DNA of 64,000 nt from Agrilactobacillus composti DSM 18527 = JCM 14202. GTDB taxonomy: Bacteria > Bacillota > Bacilli > Lactobacillales > Lactobacillaceae. Positions 16,834-26,501 of this stretch are shown here, in pieces. A model generated the notes under the pieces. The model searched no databases. It was not told the DNA's origin and was given only the letters and a program-made list of their open reading frames with translations. Numbering within the stretch: position 1 is the first letter of the stretch; each line of letters begins with the position of its first letter. The position numbers and the translations under genes were made by a program. The stretch lies in assembly GCF_001436375.1 (NCBI RefSeq), contig NZ_AZGA01000088.1, positions 99,464-163,463 on the forward strand, read 5' to 3'.

Positions 16834-18006
16834 ATGAATCGTGAATCCAGTGATGTTGAAATCCGTTTTGATGAAATTGCCATGGTAAATTTTTTTAAAG
16901 CACTGCACCAACATCCAGAACTTTCTAATGAAGAATTTTGGACCACGGCTCAGATCCGCAAGATTATTGCCGGCCTAGGCATCACGGAATTAAACTATGG
17001 CCTGTCCACAGGTTTGGTGGCAGAGATCAAGGGGGGGTTGCCTGGCCCCACCATCGCTTTACGAGCGGATATTGATGCCCTGCCAATTACTGAAAAAACT
17101 GATCTGAGTTATCGTTCAAAAGTGGCCCATGTAGCCCATGCCTGTGGGCATGATTTTCATACAGCGGCTTTATTGGGTGCAGCTGCCCAATTGCAAAATC
17201 AGGCCAGTACCTTGAAGGGTAACATTCGGCTGCTTTTTGAGCCCGGAGAAGAACGGCATACTGGGGCCAAAACTTTGATTGCATCTGGTGCTATGACAGA
17301 TGTGGCGGCTATTTTTGGGATTCATAATATGCCCTATATCCCCGTGGGAACCGTGGGCATCAAAGTCGGTAAGTTAATGGCGTCTAATGACAATTTCAAT
17401 GTGACCATCAATGGCGTGGGCTCCCATGCGGCCATGCCCCACACCGGTCGGGACCCTATTGTCACGGCCGCGGCGATTATCATGGCATTGCAGACCATTG
17501 TCAGTCGCAATACAGATCCCCAAGAACGCTTGGTGGTGACCATTGGGGCGATCGAGGGGGGAGATGCCAATAATGTGATTCCCCATCAAGTTACCTTCAA
17601 AGGCACGATTCGAGCTTTCTCAGCAGAAAGTCGGGCTTTAGCCAAGCGGCGGTTGAATCAAATCGTGATCAGCACGGCGGAAAGTTTTGACCAAAGTGCC
17701 GATATTGAATGGGACCATGGACCGGCTTCGGTGAATAATAACCAAAAGGTGACGGAATTGGTGGCTAAGGTGGCTCAAAGCTTTATGACCGTCGTTCCGG
17801 CCAAGACTACCAATGCGGATGACGATTTTGCCAGCTTTGAAGAAGTGGTGCCCGGTTGTTACGCTTTTCTAGGCTCCCATGGCCAGGCGAATTTACACCA
17901 TGAGGATTTTATTGCTAATCCCGAAGCCTTAAAGTATGGGGTTCGATTGCATGTTGAAGTGGCTAAACGCATGCTGGACTATTTAAACAGTGGTTTAAAA
18001 TTTTAA
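16834..18006 (+). CDS. M20-family amidohydrolase (N-acyl-amino-acid hydrolase)
   Basis: A 390-residue zinc-dependent amidohydrolase. Metal and catalytic motifs are HACGHDFHTAALLGAA, LFEPGEERHTGA, FGIHNMP and the C-terminal HGQANLHHEDF; the central domain with SHAAMPHTGRDPI is the dimerisation or lid domain. Relatives cleave hippurate, N-acetyl amino acids or IAA-conjugates. The start ATG follows AAAGGAG. It is probably co-transcribed with the upstream peptide-binding protein and followed by a terminator. The substrate is not determined. Confidence 0.88.
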   Translation: MNRESSDVEIRFDEIAMVNFFKALHQHPELSNEEFWTTAQIRKIIAGLGITELNYGLSTGLVAEIKGGLPGPTIALRADIDALPITEKTDLSYRSKVAHVAHACGHDFHTAALLGAAAQLQNQASTLKGNIRLLFEPGEERHTGAKTLIASGAMTDVAAIFGIHNMPYIPVGTVGIKVGKLMASNDNFNVTINGVGSHAAMPHTGRDPIVTAAAIIMALQTIVSRNTDPQERLVVTIGAIEGGDANNVIPHQVTFKGTIRAFSAESRALAKRRLNQIVISTAESFDQSADIEWDHGPASVNNNQKVTELVAKVAQSFMTVVPAKTTNADDDFASFEEVVPGCYAFLGSHGQANLHHEDFIANPEALKYGVRLHVEVAKRMLDYLNSGLKF

Positions 18007-18010
18007 AGTT

Positions 18011-18042
18011 AAAAAAAACGCCCGTTGATTCGGACGTTTTTT
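18011..18042. terminator. Bidirectional terminator between M20 hydrolase and citX
   Basis: The hairpin AAAAAAACGcCCG / CGGaCGTTTTTT lies between converging genes. Confidence 0.85.
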
Positions 18043-18053
18043 AGACCCCTGAT

Positions 18054-18599
18054 TTAAGCCGAGGTAGTTTTAAAAAAGTTTGTATACATTTGACTGATCT
18101 TAGCCTGGAGCTCAGGTACCGAATGGCGCCTAGAGCGGGCACAATCCTTAGCCGGTCGACCACAGATGAAACAACGCCGGCTAGCAGCCCCCAAGTCACT
18201 GCGAGAAATTGCCCGGGTACCAAAGGCGGCACTGAGCACATCAATATCAAACAAGCGGCCTAGGGTGAATTCATCTTCGAAGTTGACCGCCAGCTGTTTA
18301 ACGGCTAAATAGGGGGTAGTCAATACGAGAAAAGTCTCACAACCAGTGGGTTTATCCCAGGCAATCTTGTCAAGGGGTTGGCTGGTCAACGTTTGGTTGA
18401 ATTGGGTGAAGCCCACTTGAAACAGTTGTTTTAAAGGGGCATTATTTTTAAGCGGCCCAGGGATATTTAACTTAATGGCCACAACCGTTGCTGTGGGGTA
18501 TTGCTGCAACAGCTGAGCTTGTAACGCTGCCCGTTGATCCCGATTGTTTAAGACCGCCAAAATATCCTGGGGGACACCCGTTGTAAAAATATCAACCAT
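18054..18599 (-). CDS. citX: CitX, holo-citrate lyase synthase
   Basis: About 181 residues. CitX transfers the phosphoribosyl-dephospho-CoA prosthetic group to the serine of CitD. Motifs NIPGPLKNN and GAASRRCFICGRPAKDCARSRRHS are diagnostic. ATG 18599 is preferred over ATG 18605 because the GGGGGG ribosome-binding site would touch the upstream codon. It is the last gene of the cit operon, 17 bases after citF. The partner CitG, which makes the prosthetic precursor, is neither fused nor adjacent. Confidence 0.9.
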   Translation of the reverse strand: MVDIFTTGVPQDILAVLNNRDQRAALQAQLLQQYPTATVVAIKLNIPGPLKNNAPLKQLFQVGFTQFNQTLTSQPLDKIAWDKPTGCETFLVLTTPYLAVKQLAVNFEDEFTLGRLFDIDVLSAAFGTRAISRSDLGAASRRCFICGRPAKDCARSRRHSVPELQAKISQMYTNFFKTTSA

Positions 18600-18616
18600 C
18601 TTCATCCCCCCTAAGT

Positions 18617-20155
18617 TTAGTCTTTGACTTGTTTGATGGCATCGATAATGGTCCCATCACGGTATTCAATCAAGGCCACCGTTTTATCGGTATATTCTAT
18701 CGGTTGGGCATTGCCAACGATGGCTGCGGCCTTTTGCTGCAATTCTTCAATGGTAAAGACCGGGATACCCGGTACATTTTCAAGGGCGGCAATAAGATCT
18801 TGACGTTTTGGATTGATGGCAATACCCACTTCAGTGACTAACACATCGATCGAATCCCCTGGGGTCACCACAGTGGTCACATCGGGCACGACGGTGGCTA
18901 AGCGGCCCCGAACTAATGGGGCACTGATAATGGTCATTTTGGCCGTGGCAGCGTCTTGGTGACCGCCAATGGCACCCCGGATCACGCCGTCAGAACCGGA
19001 CATCACATTGACATTGAATTTGGTATCAATTTCTAAGGCACTTAAAATCACCACATCCAATTGGTCCACCATGGCGCCTTTGTTATAAGGATCAGCATAC
19101 CAAGAGGCATCGATTTCTTGTTGGTTGGCGTTGGTATGCATGGATTCAGCAGCACCCCTATCAAAGTCTTGCACGTCCATGATTTTACGAACTAACCCTT
19201 CTTTGAGTAAGTCAGTAGTTGGCTTGGTGATGCCTCCTAAGGCAAAGGAAGCCTTGATATTGTGATCTAGCATGGCTTGACGTAAATAACGGGTCACAGC
19301 TAAGGCCGCACCACCAGAACCAGTTTGAAAAGAGAAGTCTTCTTTGAAATAAGGGGACTTGGTAATGACTTCATTAACAGTTTTGGCAATTTTTAATTCC
19401 TTAGGATCAGTGGTAAAGCGGGTTGCCCCGGAACCGATTTTATCAGGATCGCCCACTTGATCCACTTTTACCACATAATCCACTTGGGTCTGTTTAATGG
19501 ACGCTGGGGTATTGGGGTAAGGGACGATGTTATCCGTCAATAAGACCACTTTATTGGCATATTGGGCATCCATTAAGGCATACCCCAAGGAACCAAAGAC
19601 CGCATCCCCATTCATCCCGTTGGCATTACCCAGGCGATCGGCATTAGGGACCCCTAAGAAAGCCACATCAATTTTGATAGCCCCTTCTTCAATGGCCCGG
19701 GCCCGACCACCGTGGGATCGGAAAATGACCGGATTAGCTAAATGTCCAGCGGAAACAAATTCACCTAATTTTCCCCGCATGCCCGAGCTGGTAATGTTGG
19801 TCACGGTACCCGCTTCAATGGCTTCAATGACTAAATCGTTCATGATCCCGGTCAAAGAAGAGGGGGCCAGGGTCAAATTCTTGATACCCTGGTCAATGAT
19901 CAGGCGCATGACCATGTTGAAGACAAAATCCCCATTTCTGAAATGGTGATGGAATGAAATCGTCATACCATCCTTTACGGTGGCTTGGACAATTTCAGCC
20001 AGAGAATCTTTAAGTTTATCACTGCCTGTGGTGGCCACTAACTTCGGCGCAGCTCTTTGAATCGTGGGATGACCGATTTCGGTGGTTTGAAATGGTTTCA
20101 AATTTAATTGCGTCATTACATCATCTGGTAATTCGCGGTTGACATTATTTTTCAA
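18617..20155 (-). CDS. citF: Citrate lyase alpha subunit CitF
   Basis: Citrate:acetyl-ACP transferase subunit. It exchanges acetyl for citrate on the ACP. The CoA-transferase I-like sequence includes [44 protein letters not shown] and [21 protein letters not shown] 20155 is chosen because AGGAGG lies 9 bases upstream; the earlier ATG 20173 overlaps that site. This gives 512 residues, normal for CitF. It overlaps citE by 11 bases, indicating coupled translation. Confidence 0.95.
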   Translation of the reverse strand: MKNNVNRELPDDVMTQLNLKPFQTTEIGHPTIQRAAPKLVATTGSDKLKDSLAEIVQATVKDGMTISFHHHFRNGDFVFNMVMRLIIDQGIKNLTLAPSSLTGIMNDLVIEAIEAGTVTNITSSGMRGKLGEFVSAGHLANPVIFRSHGGRARAIEEGAIKIDVAFLGVPNADRLGNANGMNGDAVFGSLGYALMDAQYANKVVLLTDNIVPYPNTPASIKQTQVDYVVKVDQVGDPDKIGSGATRFTTDPKELKIAKTVNEVITKSPYFKEDFSFQTGSGGAALAVTRYLRQAMLDHNIKASFALGGITKPTTDLLKEGLVRKIMDVQDFDRGAAESMHTNANQQEIDASWYADPYNKGAMVDQLDVVILSALEIDTKFNVNVMSGSDGVIRGAIGGHQDAATAKMTIISAPLVRGRLATVVPDVTTVVTPGDSIDVLVTEVGIAINPKRQDLIAALENVPGIPVFTIEELQQKAAAIVGNAQPIEYTDKTVALIEYRDGTIIDAIKQVKD

Positions 20156-21059
20156 TGTAGTTGCCCTCCTCATCGAGTAAGTGTGATGCCTTGGCTAAAT
20201 TCATGACCCGTTGTGCCCGTAAAACAACTGGCCGGTCAACCATTTGACCATTCATGGCAATCACGCCTGAACCTTTAGCTTTAGCGGCAGCAATGGCCGT
20301 AATCACATTTTTAGCTGTGGCAATTTCTTTTTGGGTAGGTTCATAGACTTTGTTGACCATTTCAATTTGCCGTGGGTTTACCAAGGATTTACCATCAAAG
20401 CCTAATTGATGAATGTGTTCAGTTTCACGATAAAAGCCATCAGGATCGTCCATGTTGGTAAATACCGTATCAAAGGCAGCAATCCCTGCTGCCCGGGCGG
20501 CATGCAATACCATGTTCCGGGCAAATTCCAATTCAGCGCCATCTGGATAGCGATGGGTCTTCATGTCAGTGGTGTAATCTTCGGCAGAAAGAGCGATGCC
20601 GATCATTCGTTCAGAAGCAGTCGCAATTTCTGGGGCATTTAAAACCCCTTTGGCACTTTCAATGGCTGCCATGAGATGAATGGTACCAACCTCAATGCCA
20701 AATTCCTTTTCAGCCGCGATGACGAGGGTTTCTAAGGTCTGGATCATCTCAGCTGATTCAGTTTTGGGTAAGCGAATGACATCAACTTTGGCCTTGACCA
20801 TGGCTTGGATATCATTTTCGTAAAAAGGGGTATCTAAGCCATTGATCCGCACCACTAATTCAGCGTCACCGTAATCCACGGTGGTCAGTGCCTCATAAAT
20901 CAAGTCTCGGGCGGCATCTTTTTCAGCTAAGGACACCGCGTCTTCTAAGTCAAACATAATTGAATCTGCCCCGTAAATACCGGCGTCTTTAACCATGGCT
21001 GGATTATTACCAGGGACAAACATCATTGTGCGGCGTAAACGTTCCGTATTTTCCACCAT
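20145..21059 (-). CDS. citE: Citrate lyase beta subunit CitE
   Basis: A 304-residue citryl-ACP lyase (HpcH/HpaI aldolase fold) that splits citryl-ACP to oxaloacetate and acetyl-ACP. [35 protein letters not shown] at the N-terminus carries the Mg-binding Glu-Asp, and the AAIESAKGV and [13 protein letters not shown] segments are typical. It begins 1 base after citD ends, within the cit operon. Confidence 0.95.
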   Translation of the reverse strand: MVENTERLRRTMMFVPGNNPAMVKDAGIYGADSIMFDLEDAVSLAEKDAARDLIYEALTTVDYGDAELVVRINGLDTPFYENDIQAMVKAKVDVIRLPKTESAEMIQTLETLVIAAEKEFGIEVGTIHLMAAIESAKGVLNAPEIATASERMIGIALSAEDYTTDMKTHRYPDGAELEFARNMVLHAARAAGIAAFDTVFTNMDDPDGFYRETEHIHQLGFDGKSLVNPRQIEMVNKVYEPTQKEIATAKNVITAIAAAKAKGSGVIAMNGQMVDRPVVLRAQRVMNLAKASHLLDEEGNYIEK

Positions 21060-21060
21060 C

Positions 21061-21357
21061 CTATAATACCTCCCATGCTGGTTTATCGGTTGTGCCTAAG
21101 GCGCGTTGAGCGGCTGCAATGGTCCGGGCCTTAATGACACAGTCCAATGCACCTTTATCAACGGCTTTGACATTGGCGTTTTCAATCTCAAATTTTTGCA
21201 AGACTTCAGTGATGACGGCTGTGATCTGGGTGCCAAATTGTTTCTTAACATCGGAGTCTAAATTAATTTTGATCCCATCGGCGCCTTTACTTAACATGAT
21301 CTGAATGTCGGAGGATTCCAAAGTACCGGCCAGTGCGGTTTGCTTAATTTCCATCAA
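21061..21357 (-). CDS. citD: Citrate lyase acyl carrier protein CitD
   Basis: A 98-residue gamma subunit. The prosthetic group attachment serine lies in AGTLESSDIQIMLS near residue 15. It is the swinging carrier for the lyase complex and is charged by CitX and CitC. Its start overlaps the end of citC by 14 bases. Confidence 0.94.
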   Translation of the reverse strand: MMEIKQTALAGTLESSDIQIMLSKGADGIKINLDSDVKKQFGTQITAVITEVLQKFEIENANVKAVDKGALDCVIKARTIAAAQRALGTTDKPAWEVL

Positions 21358-22402
21358 TATTCATTCCTTTCTGAATGCGTTGTTGCAGTTTTTGCAAATT
21401 GCTTTTGATAAACGTAAAAGTAGTCGCGGGCACGCTGGCCTCAATCGTAGCCAACTGCCCAGTACGAATTGCTTGGCGCACCTGAGTGGCCGTGATGACT
21501 TGGTTTGTCGACCCCGTCAAACGGGGGATGACCACCACCTGAATTTCTGGGGGCAGTTCTTTTTTTAAAGTTTGGTTGTAAATATCCGTGGTGCGGGATA
21601 AGGGTTCACTGCCGAGATAGCGCTTTCTAATATTCAGGGCCGGGGCAATTTGATGTTTGAAAATTCGCGCATCAAGGGTGGTTTGATATTTGATGGCTGC
21701 ATCAGGTGTAGGTAAGAAATACGCCGGGAAAGTGGCATAACTGACCATGTAATCAGCACCATTAACGACTTGAACATTTTTTAAATCACTTGTGCCTTCT
21801 TGAACAAGTTGAAGCCGAGCTGCCGTTGGAAACAAGGACACATCATTATTCACGACGAAGACATAAACCAAATCATTGGCTTTAGCCGCAGTTTCAACCA
21901 GGTAGCGGTGGCCCAGGGTAAAGGGATTGGCGTTCATGACAATACTGGCGATTGCTTTTTTGTCTTGATCAGCAATCCTGGGAATGCTTTGGACATAGGT
22001 CGAAACATTGGTATCCCCAGTTTCTAGCAAGGCGCCTTCAGTGGTGTGGGCTAATTGATGAAAGCCCACGTGTTGAAAGCTTTGGGCATACTTGAGTTTG
22101 GTGAAAACAAAAAGGTGAAAAATGCCTTGCTGGGCCAAGTGATTCATCAATTCGGAAATAATAGTATTGAAATAAGTGCCTTTGGCGCTGTCTTTGTTGC
22201 AGACACCGATGTATTTTAAAATGTTGCCAGCAATGGAGCCGGTGGCTACTAACTTGCCAGCCTCATCATAGATACCGATGGTTAGGTCAATAGTGGTTAA
22301 TTCATTTTCTTGGAAATTATGGATGTCTAAGCTGGTTAGAAATGTTCGCCAATCAGCGAAGGTGTTTTTATCTTGTAAATTGAGTGTTGCCACGGTTGGC
22401 AT
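21344..22402 (-). CDS. citC: [Citrate (pro-3S)-lyase] ligase CitC
   Basis: A 352-residue enzyme that acetylates the CitD prosthetic thiol with ATP, switching citrate lyase on. An N-terminal GNAT-like domain (about 1-125) is followed by a nucleotidyltransferase domain with the HxGH-type motif MNANPFTLGHRYLVE and a C-terminal SEPLSRTTDIYNQTLK segment. ATG follows AAGGGGG. It is the first lyase gene after the permease. Confidence 0.94.
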   Translation of the reverse strand: MPTVATLNLQDKNTFADWRTFLTSLDIHNFQENELTTIDLTIGIYDEAGKLVATGSIAGNILKYIGVCNKDSAKGTYFNTIISELMNHLAQQGIFHLFVFTKLKYAQSFQHVGFHQLAHTTEGALLETGDTNVSTYVQSIPRIADQDKKAIASIVMNANPFTLGHRYLVETAAKANDLVYVFVVNNDVSLFPTAARLQLVQEGTSDLKNVQVVNGADYMVSYATFPAYFLPTPDAAIKYQTTLDARIFKHQIAPALNIRKRYLGSEPLSRTTDIYNQTLKKELPPEIQVVVIPRLTGSTNQVITATQVRQAIRTGQLATIEASVPATTFTFIKSNLQKLQQRIQKGMNIDGN

Positions 22403-22433
22403 AGTGGATTGATTCCCCCTTCAAATCGCGGTT

Positions 22434-23414
22434 TTATAAACTTTGCAACACCATAATGACTGGGATAATGACAATAAATAAGACCGATGTCGAGACGACG
22501 ATATTGGTGGCGAACTTCACATCGCCATGATACGTATTGGCTAAAATTGGTAAGACGGCTAAGGCCGGCGTAGCTGCTTGGATAATCAGGGTTTGTTGAA
22601 AAACAGTATTGATGGTAATACCAGTGTGAAAGCCAATGAGGATAATCCCAGCCATGACTAAGGGTGAAATTACAAAACGCCCAATCAAAGTCCAGATAAC
22701 ATTGCCATCAAAGTGCATATTCAAGATCCCAAAAGATCGCAACATGATCCCGATATAAATCAAAGATAAGGGGGTCACCAAACCACCAATATCTGTTAAG
22801 GCCATTGTAGCAAAGGTCAGCTTCATTAGGCCAGCCTTTAGCGCTGGTATGTAAACAAAAGGCAAGGCCAATATAAACCCCCAAAGTGGGGCCGGAATTA
22901 GATGGCGCCAATCCAATTTTGTTTTAGTCTTGTTTTGGGAACTAAGGGTGGGATCATCACTGGCAATGACCCATATACCAACGGTCCAGATGATGAGGGT
23001 ATTGACGATATAATAGGTCAACAAGTAAGGCACAGAAACTTCGCCAAACAAGGCGATATTTAGAGGCATGCCGATGAAGACTGTGTTAGCGCCATTGATC
23101 GCAGTCATCATCAAGCCCCGCCGACCCCGGGGTACATTGAGGATTTTAATGGCGAGCCAGGCAATGGCGTAGCCCACGACAATCGATAAGAGTGTATAAA
23201 TCAAGCCTGCGGATAACTTGGCTAAGCTGGCCGGATCGAAGTATTTCATCATGGCCATAAAAATTGACGCTGGTAAAGCAACTTGCATAATCAGTTTAGA
23301 TAACGACCCGGAAAACTTAACATCAAACCAGCCCAGGGCCTGACCTAAATAGCCCACTGCAATCATAATGACGATGGCCACAACGCTTTGAATAGACGTG
23401 AAAAATACACCCAT
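22434..23414 (-). CDS. AEC-family permease of the cit cluster
   Basis: A 326-residue membrane protein with about ten helices, of the auxin efflux carrier family that includes malate permeases MleP/MaeP. It is first in the cit operon, where many lactic acid bacteria carry the 2-hydroxycarboxylate carrier CitP. It is therefore the likely citrate or citrate/malate importer, though specificity is inferred. AGGAGG precedes ATG 23414 and citC starts 31 bases downstream. Confidence 0.85.
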   Translation of the reverse strand: MGVFFTSIQSVVAIVIMIAVGYLGQALGWFDVKFSGSLSKLIMQVALPASIFMAMMKYFDPASLAKLSAGLIYTLLSIVVGYAIAWLAIKILNVPRGRRGLMMTAINGANTVFIGMPLNIALFGEVSVPYLLTYYIVNTLIIWTVGIWVIASDDPTLSSQNKTKTKLDWRHLIPAPLWGFILALPFVYIPALKAGLMKLTFATMALTDIGGLVTPLSLIYIGIMLRSFGILNMHFDGNVIWTLIGRFVISPLVMAGIILIGFHTGITINTVFQQTLIIQAATPALAVLPILANTYHGDVKFATNIVVSTSVLFIVIIPVIMVLQSL

Positions 23415-23475
23415 GATAATGGTTCCTCCTAAAAGCTAATAATCCCTAAGCTTCATTTAGGGTTTGCTTATTTTC

Positions 23476-23571
23476 AAAACGCCTGCAGGGGATGACTTGA
23501 ATGATGCCTGCCAGGCAAGCATGTTAGGCGTCTTTTCTAAGGATTATAGTCTTTTGGCTTAGGGGGAACAA
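23476..23571 (-). promoter_or_regulatory. Promoter and 5' stem-loop of the cit operon
   Basis: On the minus strand TTGTTC (23571-23566), 17 bases, TATAAT (23548-23543) predicts a start near 23536. The transcript would begin with a stem-loop: arms AGGCGT/ACGCCT flanks (23526-23536 and 23476-23484) with an inner GCCTGGCAGGC hairpin. There is no U-run, so it looks like a stabilising or regulatory 5' structure, not a terminator. Confidence 0.55.
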
Positions 23572-23629
23572 CACCATGATTCACTAAGCGCAAGTTTTGC
23601 CTACCGATATTTCTAAAAGACGATGTCTA

Positions 23630-23860
23630 TTCAAGAAGAATCATACACCATTTTTTAAATTATGTAAATTAATTAGGCTAATTTTTTAAAATTAAAAAAG
23701 AACACCTAAAAAACATTAAAAATATATGAATATTTTTCAAATTTTAAAAAGTGGCTTGCGCCATGTTGACCCCCAATTTCTGTGCAGCAAATTAGCAGGT
23801 ACAAAAAAAGCGGGCCGATTTTAAAAGGCACGCTGAATCAGACTAATGCTATAATGAATT
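23630..23860 (+). promoter_or_regulatory. AT-rich divergent control region and citI promoter
   Basis: The stretch 23635-23750 is extremely AT-rich with repeated TTTTTAAAAT-type blocks, the kind of sequence bound by SorC-type CitI regulators. An extended -10 TGCTATAAT (23847-23855) lies 31 bases before the regulator's start. The operator assignment is by position and composition only. Confidence 0.45.
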
Positions 23861-23886
23861 TAAAACTATTGAGAGGCGGCGCAATT

Positions 23887-24837
23887 ATGGATAGTATCAT
23901 TCACCAGGATCAATTGGCGCATATTGCCCATGACTATTACTTATCCAAGCTTTCAATCACTGAGCTGTCTAAAAAATACCAGCTCAGTCGTTATTTGATT
24001 ACAAAGTCTTTAGATGAAGCGCTGGCTTCGGGGCTGGTGTCCATTCAAATTAATTCACCCATGGCCCGCAACTTCCAATTAGAGACAGCAGTCAAAAAAC
24101 AATTTGGCATTCCCCACGTAGCGATTATGAAAGATGCTGATAATCCTGGCCAAGATAGCAGCAGTATCATTGAATTTGCAGCGGAGCAAATCCAATTGGT
24201 CTTAAGACAAAGCCACATTGTGGGGGTCACTTGGGGCAGCACAGTCTTTGATGTAGTGGATCACTTCCATAATGAATTACGCGATGACTTGACTTTTACC
24301 CAATTTCTAGGGGAGAACATGAAGTATAATTCTGCTTCAGGTTCGACCCGCATGGTGGAAAAAGCGGCCGCCAAGTTTGAAGCTAATTATTTAACTATCC
24401 CGGCACCCTTATACGTGGTCAATGATGCGATTCGTGAAGGCTTGCCCCAAGAACCAGCCTTAAGGCGCACATTTGCGGCCGCCAATCGGATGGATTTTTT
24501 ATTTTGCGGCATGGGAACAGTTTCCTCGATTGACTCTATTCCGCAATGGACCCAAGCTAAAAAAGAGATTTTTCCAGGGGTCGATTTCAGTGATATTGCC
24601 GGTATTTTGTTTGGGCGGCCCTATGATATTCGCGGCCATTTTTTACTACCGGAGGCCGATAAAACGCTAGGTGTCAGTTTAGACAATATCTTAGCTACCC
24701 CAAGAAGGTTAGCAGTTATCAAAAGTAAATTCAAAACGGACGCTGCCTTGGGGGCGTTGCGGGGGCATATGATCACCGATTTAGTGATGAATGAAAGCAT
24801 CGCCCAACGTATACTAGCTGCTGCGGGCTTCAATTAG
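23887..24837 (+). CDS. SorC/CitI-like transcriptional regulator of citrate genes
   Basis: A 316-residue regulator. An N-terminal helix-turn-helix (HDYYLSKLSITELSKKYQLSRYLITKSLDEAL, about residues 15-46) precedes a sugar-binding SorC domain with GVTWGSTVFDVV and CGMGTVSS. Divergent from the cit operon, it fits the CitI role of activating lyase genes in response to citrate. ATG 23887 is chosen by the GAGAGG site and homologous N-terminus; a long upstream extension is in frame but lacks a site. Its last codons overlap the convergent hydrolase gene by 4 bases. Confidence 0.88.
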   Translation: MDSIIHQDQLAHIAHDYYLSKLSITELSKKYQLSRYLITKSLDEALASGLVSIQINSPMARNFQLETAVKKQFGIPHVAIMKDADNPGQDSSSIIEFAAEQIQLVLRQSHIVGVTWGSTVFDVVDHFHNELRDDLTFTQFLGENMKYNSASGSTRMVEKAAAKFEANYLTIPAPLYVVNDAIREGLPQEPALRRTFAAANRMDFLFCGMGTVSSIDSIPQWTQAKKEIFPGVDFSDIAGILFGRPYDIRGHFLLPEADKTLGVSLDNILATPRRLAVIKSKFKTDAALGALRGHMITDLVMNESIAQRILAAAGFN

Positions 24838-25619
24838 GCCACTGTTTTTAAGAAAGTCAGCAACGTTTGGTTGAAGGCTTGTGGCATTTCTGCCATGACA
24901 ATGTGACCACATTGGGCAATCACTGCAGACTGGCCTTTAGGGGCCATGGCGGCGGTCACTTTGGCGAAGTCGCTATTAAAATAGGGAGAATTCGCCCCGG
25001 CCACCACTAACAAGGGAATTCTTAAGGCTTGAATCACATCACGCCAATCTTGAAAAGCATGATCCACTAAGAAGGGATAATTTAAATCCGCATCGTAGGG
25101 ATGATTTTGGGCCACTGTTTTGACTGTGGCGAATAAATCATCAGCGATGCGTTTTTTAGTGGCTTTACCCATGGGTAATTTTAAATAATCTGGAAAAGTG
25201 GACCAGGTTAAATCTTGATAGCCATAGGGCCAGGTGGCATCATTGATCATTTTGGGACTTTGATCCACATCAATGATAGCTTTGAGCTGGCGATCACCAA
25301 ATAAAGACACATAGGCAAAACAAGTGGCTGCACCCATGGAATTGCCTAGTAAAATCACTTGAGGCAACTGCAGATAAGTGATGAGTTCTTGAATATCCAC
25401 GGCATGGCGGGATATTCTTAACCCCTTAGCTGTATGTTCAGAGGCACCCTGGTTGCGGGCATCCACATTGATCACCCGATAGCCCGCTGCTAATAGGGTT
25501 TTGACTTGGGACTGCCAAATTTGGCGGCTGCCACCGATACCTGTCAAAATAAGAATTGGGGTACCTTCCCCCAGGTCGTCGTAGCTGAGGGTAGTGTCAT
25601 CTGAAGTTTTGAATTTCAA
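24834..25619 (-). CDS. Alpha/beta-fold hydrolase
   Basis: A 261-residue cytoplasmic hydrolase. The oxyanion region LILTGIGGS, nucleophile elbow LLGNSMGAA (Ser), an acid after the VVAGANSPY strand, and His in QCGHIVMAEMP complete the triad. It resembles the 3-oxoadipate enol-lactonase/carboxylesterase group; the substrate is unknown. The start is TTG 25619 with GGAGG 10 bases upstream. It converges on the cit regulator. Confidence 0.85.
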   Translation of the reverse strand: MKFKTSDDTTLSYDDLGEGTPILILTGIGGSRQIWQSQVKTLLAAGYRVINVDARNQGASEHTAKGLRISRHAVDIQELITYLQLPQVILLGNSMGAATCFAYVSLFGDRQLKAIIDVDQSPKMINDATWPYGYQDLTWSTFPDYLKLPMGKATKKRIADDLFATVKTVAQNHPYDADLNYPFLVDHAFQDWRDVIQALRIPLLVVAGANSPYFNSDFAKVTAAMAPKGQSAVIAQCGHIVMAEMPQAFNQTLLTFLKTVA

Positions 25620-25697
25620 AATTAAATTGCCTCCAAATTTATTAAGAATGATTTATATTTTAGCGGTTTTACCTGTATTTGTCATGTACGCTTAGTC

Positions 25698-25742
25698 AAA
25701 AGGACCCTAGACCTGGTTTTATAACTGGGTCTGGGGCCCTTT
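25698..25742 (-). terminator. Terminator of the marR-DUF2316 operon
   Basis: An imperfect hairpin, AAAGGaCCcTAGACC / GGGTCTgGGgCCTTT, lies 5 bases after the DUF2316 stop. Confidence 0.7.
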
Positions 25743-25746
25743 GCTG

Positions 25747-26046
25747 TTAGGCTAATAGGCCCTTTTTAATGAAACGATTATTTAAAAACCAATACTTAGT
25801 TGGACTGCCCACCAAGCGGGAATAGGGCAGGGGTTGTTCACCGGCGGCTTTGATTTTAGTATCCAAGTAGGCTTTTAAGATCCAAGGTTCTTCGATGCGG
25901 CGGACATTCAAATTAAGGACGTCTTGGACATGGGCCGGTGTGGTCTGTAAGTCCTGGGCAATTTGTGCAAGGGATAAATTGGCCAATTGATAGTTGGCAT
26001 TGAGTTCTGCACGGGTCTGCCGACTTTCTTCCGGGGTTAGTGACAT
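25747..26046 (-). CDS. DUF2316 family protein
   Basis: A 99-residue protein that I recognise as DUF2316: MSLTPEESRQTRAEL, a helix-turn-helix-like LSLAQIAQDLQTTPAHVQDVLN, and RIEEPWILKAYLD. These proteins commonly lie beside MarR-type regulators and are probably small DNA-binding or regulatory proteins; the function is unproven. ATG 26046 with AAGGAG is preferred over an earlier in-frame codon that overlaps marR. It sits 13 bases after marR. Confidence 0.8.
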   Translation of the reverse strand: MSLTPEESRQTRAELNANYQLANLSLAQIAQDLQTTPAHVQDVLNLNVRRIEEPWILKAYLDTKIKAAGEQPLPYSRLVGSPTKYWFLNNRFIKKGLLA

Positions 26047-26059
26047 AATGGGTTGCTCC

Positions 26060-26482
26060 TTATGAATCAAATTTTTGTTTAATCTGAGTTAGTTGGGCTA
26101 ATAAGGCTTGGCGTTGGGTTTTTGAAAACTCACCGGTGGCTAAACTATCTAGGACTTGAAATTGTTGTTTTATTTGGGTGACTAAAGTTTTACCTTGGGC
26201 GGTCAATTGTAACTGTTTGTCCCGCTCATTATGTTGACCAAATTGGCGGGTTAATAAGGTTCTTTTTTCTAAGACTTTGATCAAGTTGGCGGCACTGGCG
26301 GCACTACGGCCTAGAGCCTTGGCCAAAGCTTGTTGATTGGTGTTTGGGTGCTGGGCAATGAAGTCCAGGGCTTTGGCTTGATCGGGATTTAGATTCAATG
26401 TCTTGAGTGTGGCGGTTAACCACTGAGTCTGCTGTTTAGCAATGGTATAAATCAAGGCTGTGATGTTGTTTTCGGTTGTCAA
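26060..26482 (-). CDS. MarR-family transcriptional regulator
   Basis: A 140-residue winged-helix regulator: NPDQAKALDFIAQHPNTNQQALAKALGRSAASAANLIKVLEKRTLLTRQFGQHNERDKQLQLTAQG spans the recognition helix and wing. TTG 26482 with GAGGTGATT upstream is used. It forms an operon with DUF2316 and probably represses itself through a palindrome at its promoter. The inducer is unknown. Confidence 0.87.
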   Translation of the reverse strand: MTTENNITALIYTIAKQQTQWLTATLKTLNLNPDQAKALDFIAQHPNTNQQALAKALGRSAASAANLIKVLEKRTLLTRQFGQHNERDKQLQLTAQGKTLVTQIKQQFQVLDSLATGEFSKTQRQALLAQLTQIKQKFDS

Positions 26483-26501
26483 GCAATCACCTCGGGGTCT
26501 T

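Noticed and set aside
19527-19949. 140-codon plus-strand ORF
   Set aside because: It lies entirely opposite citF, which is a strongly conserved gene; a shadow frame.
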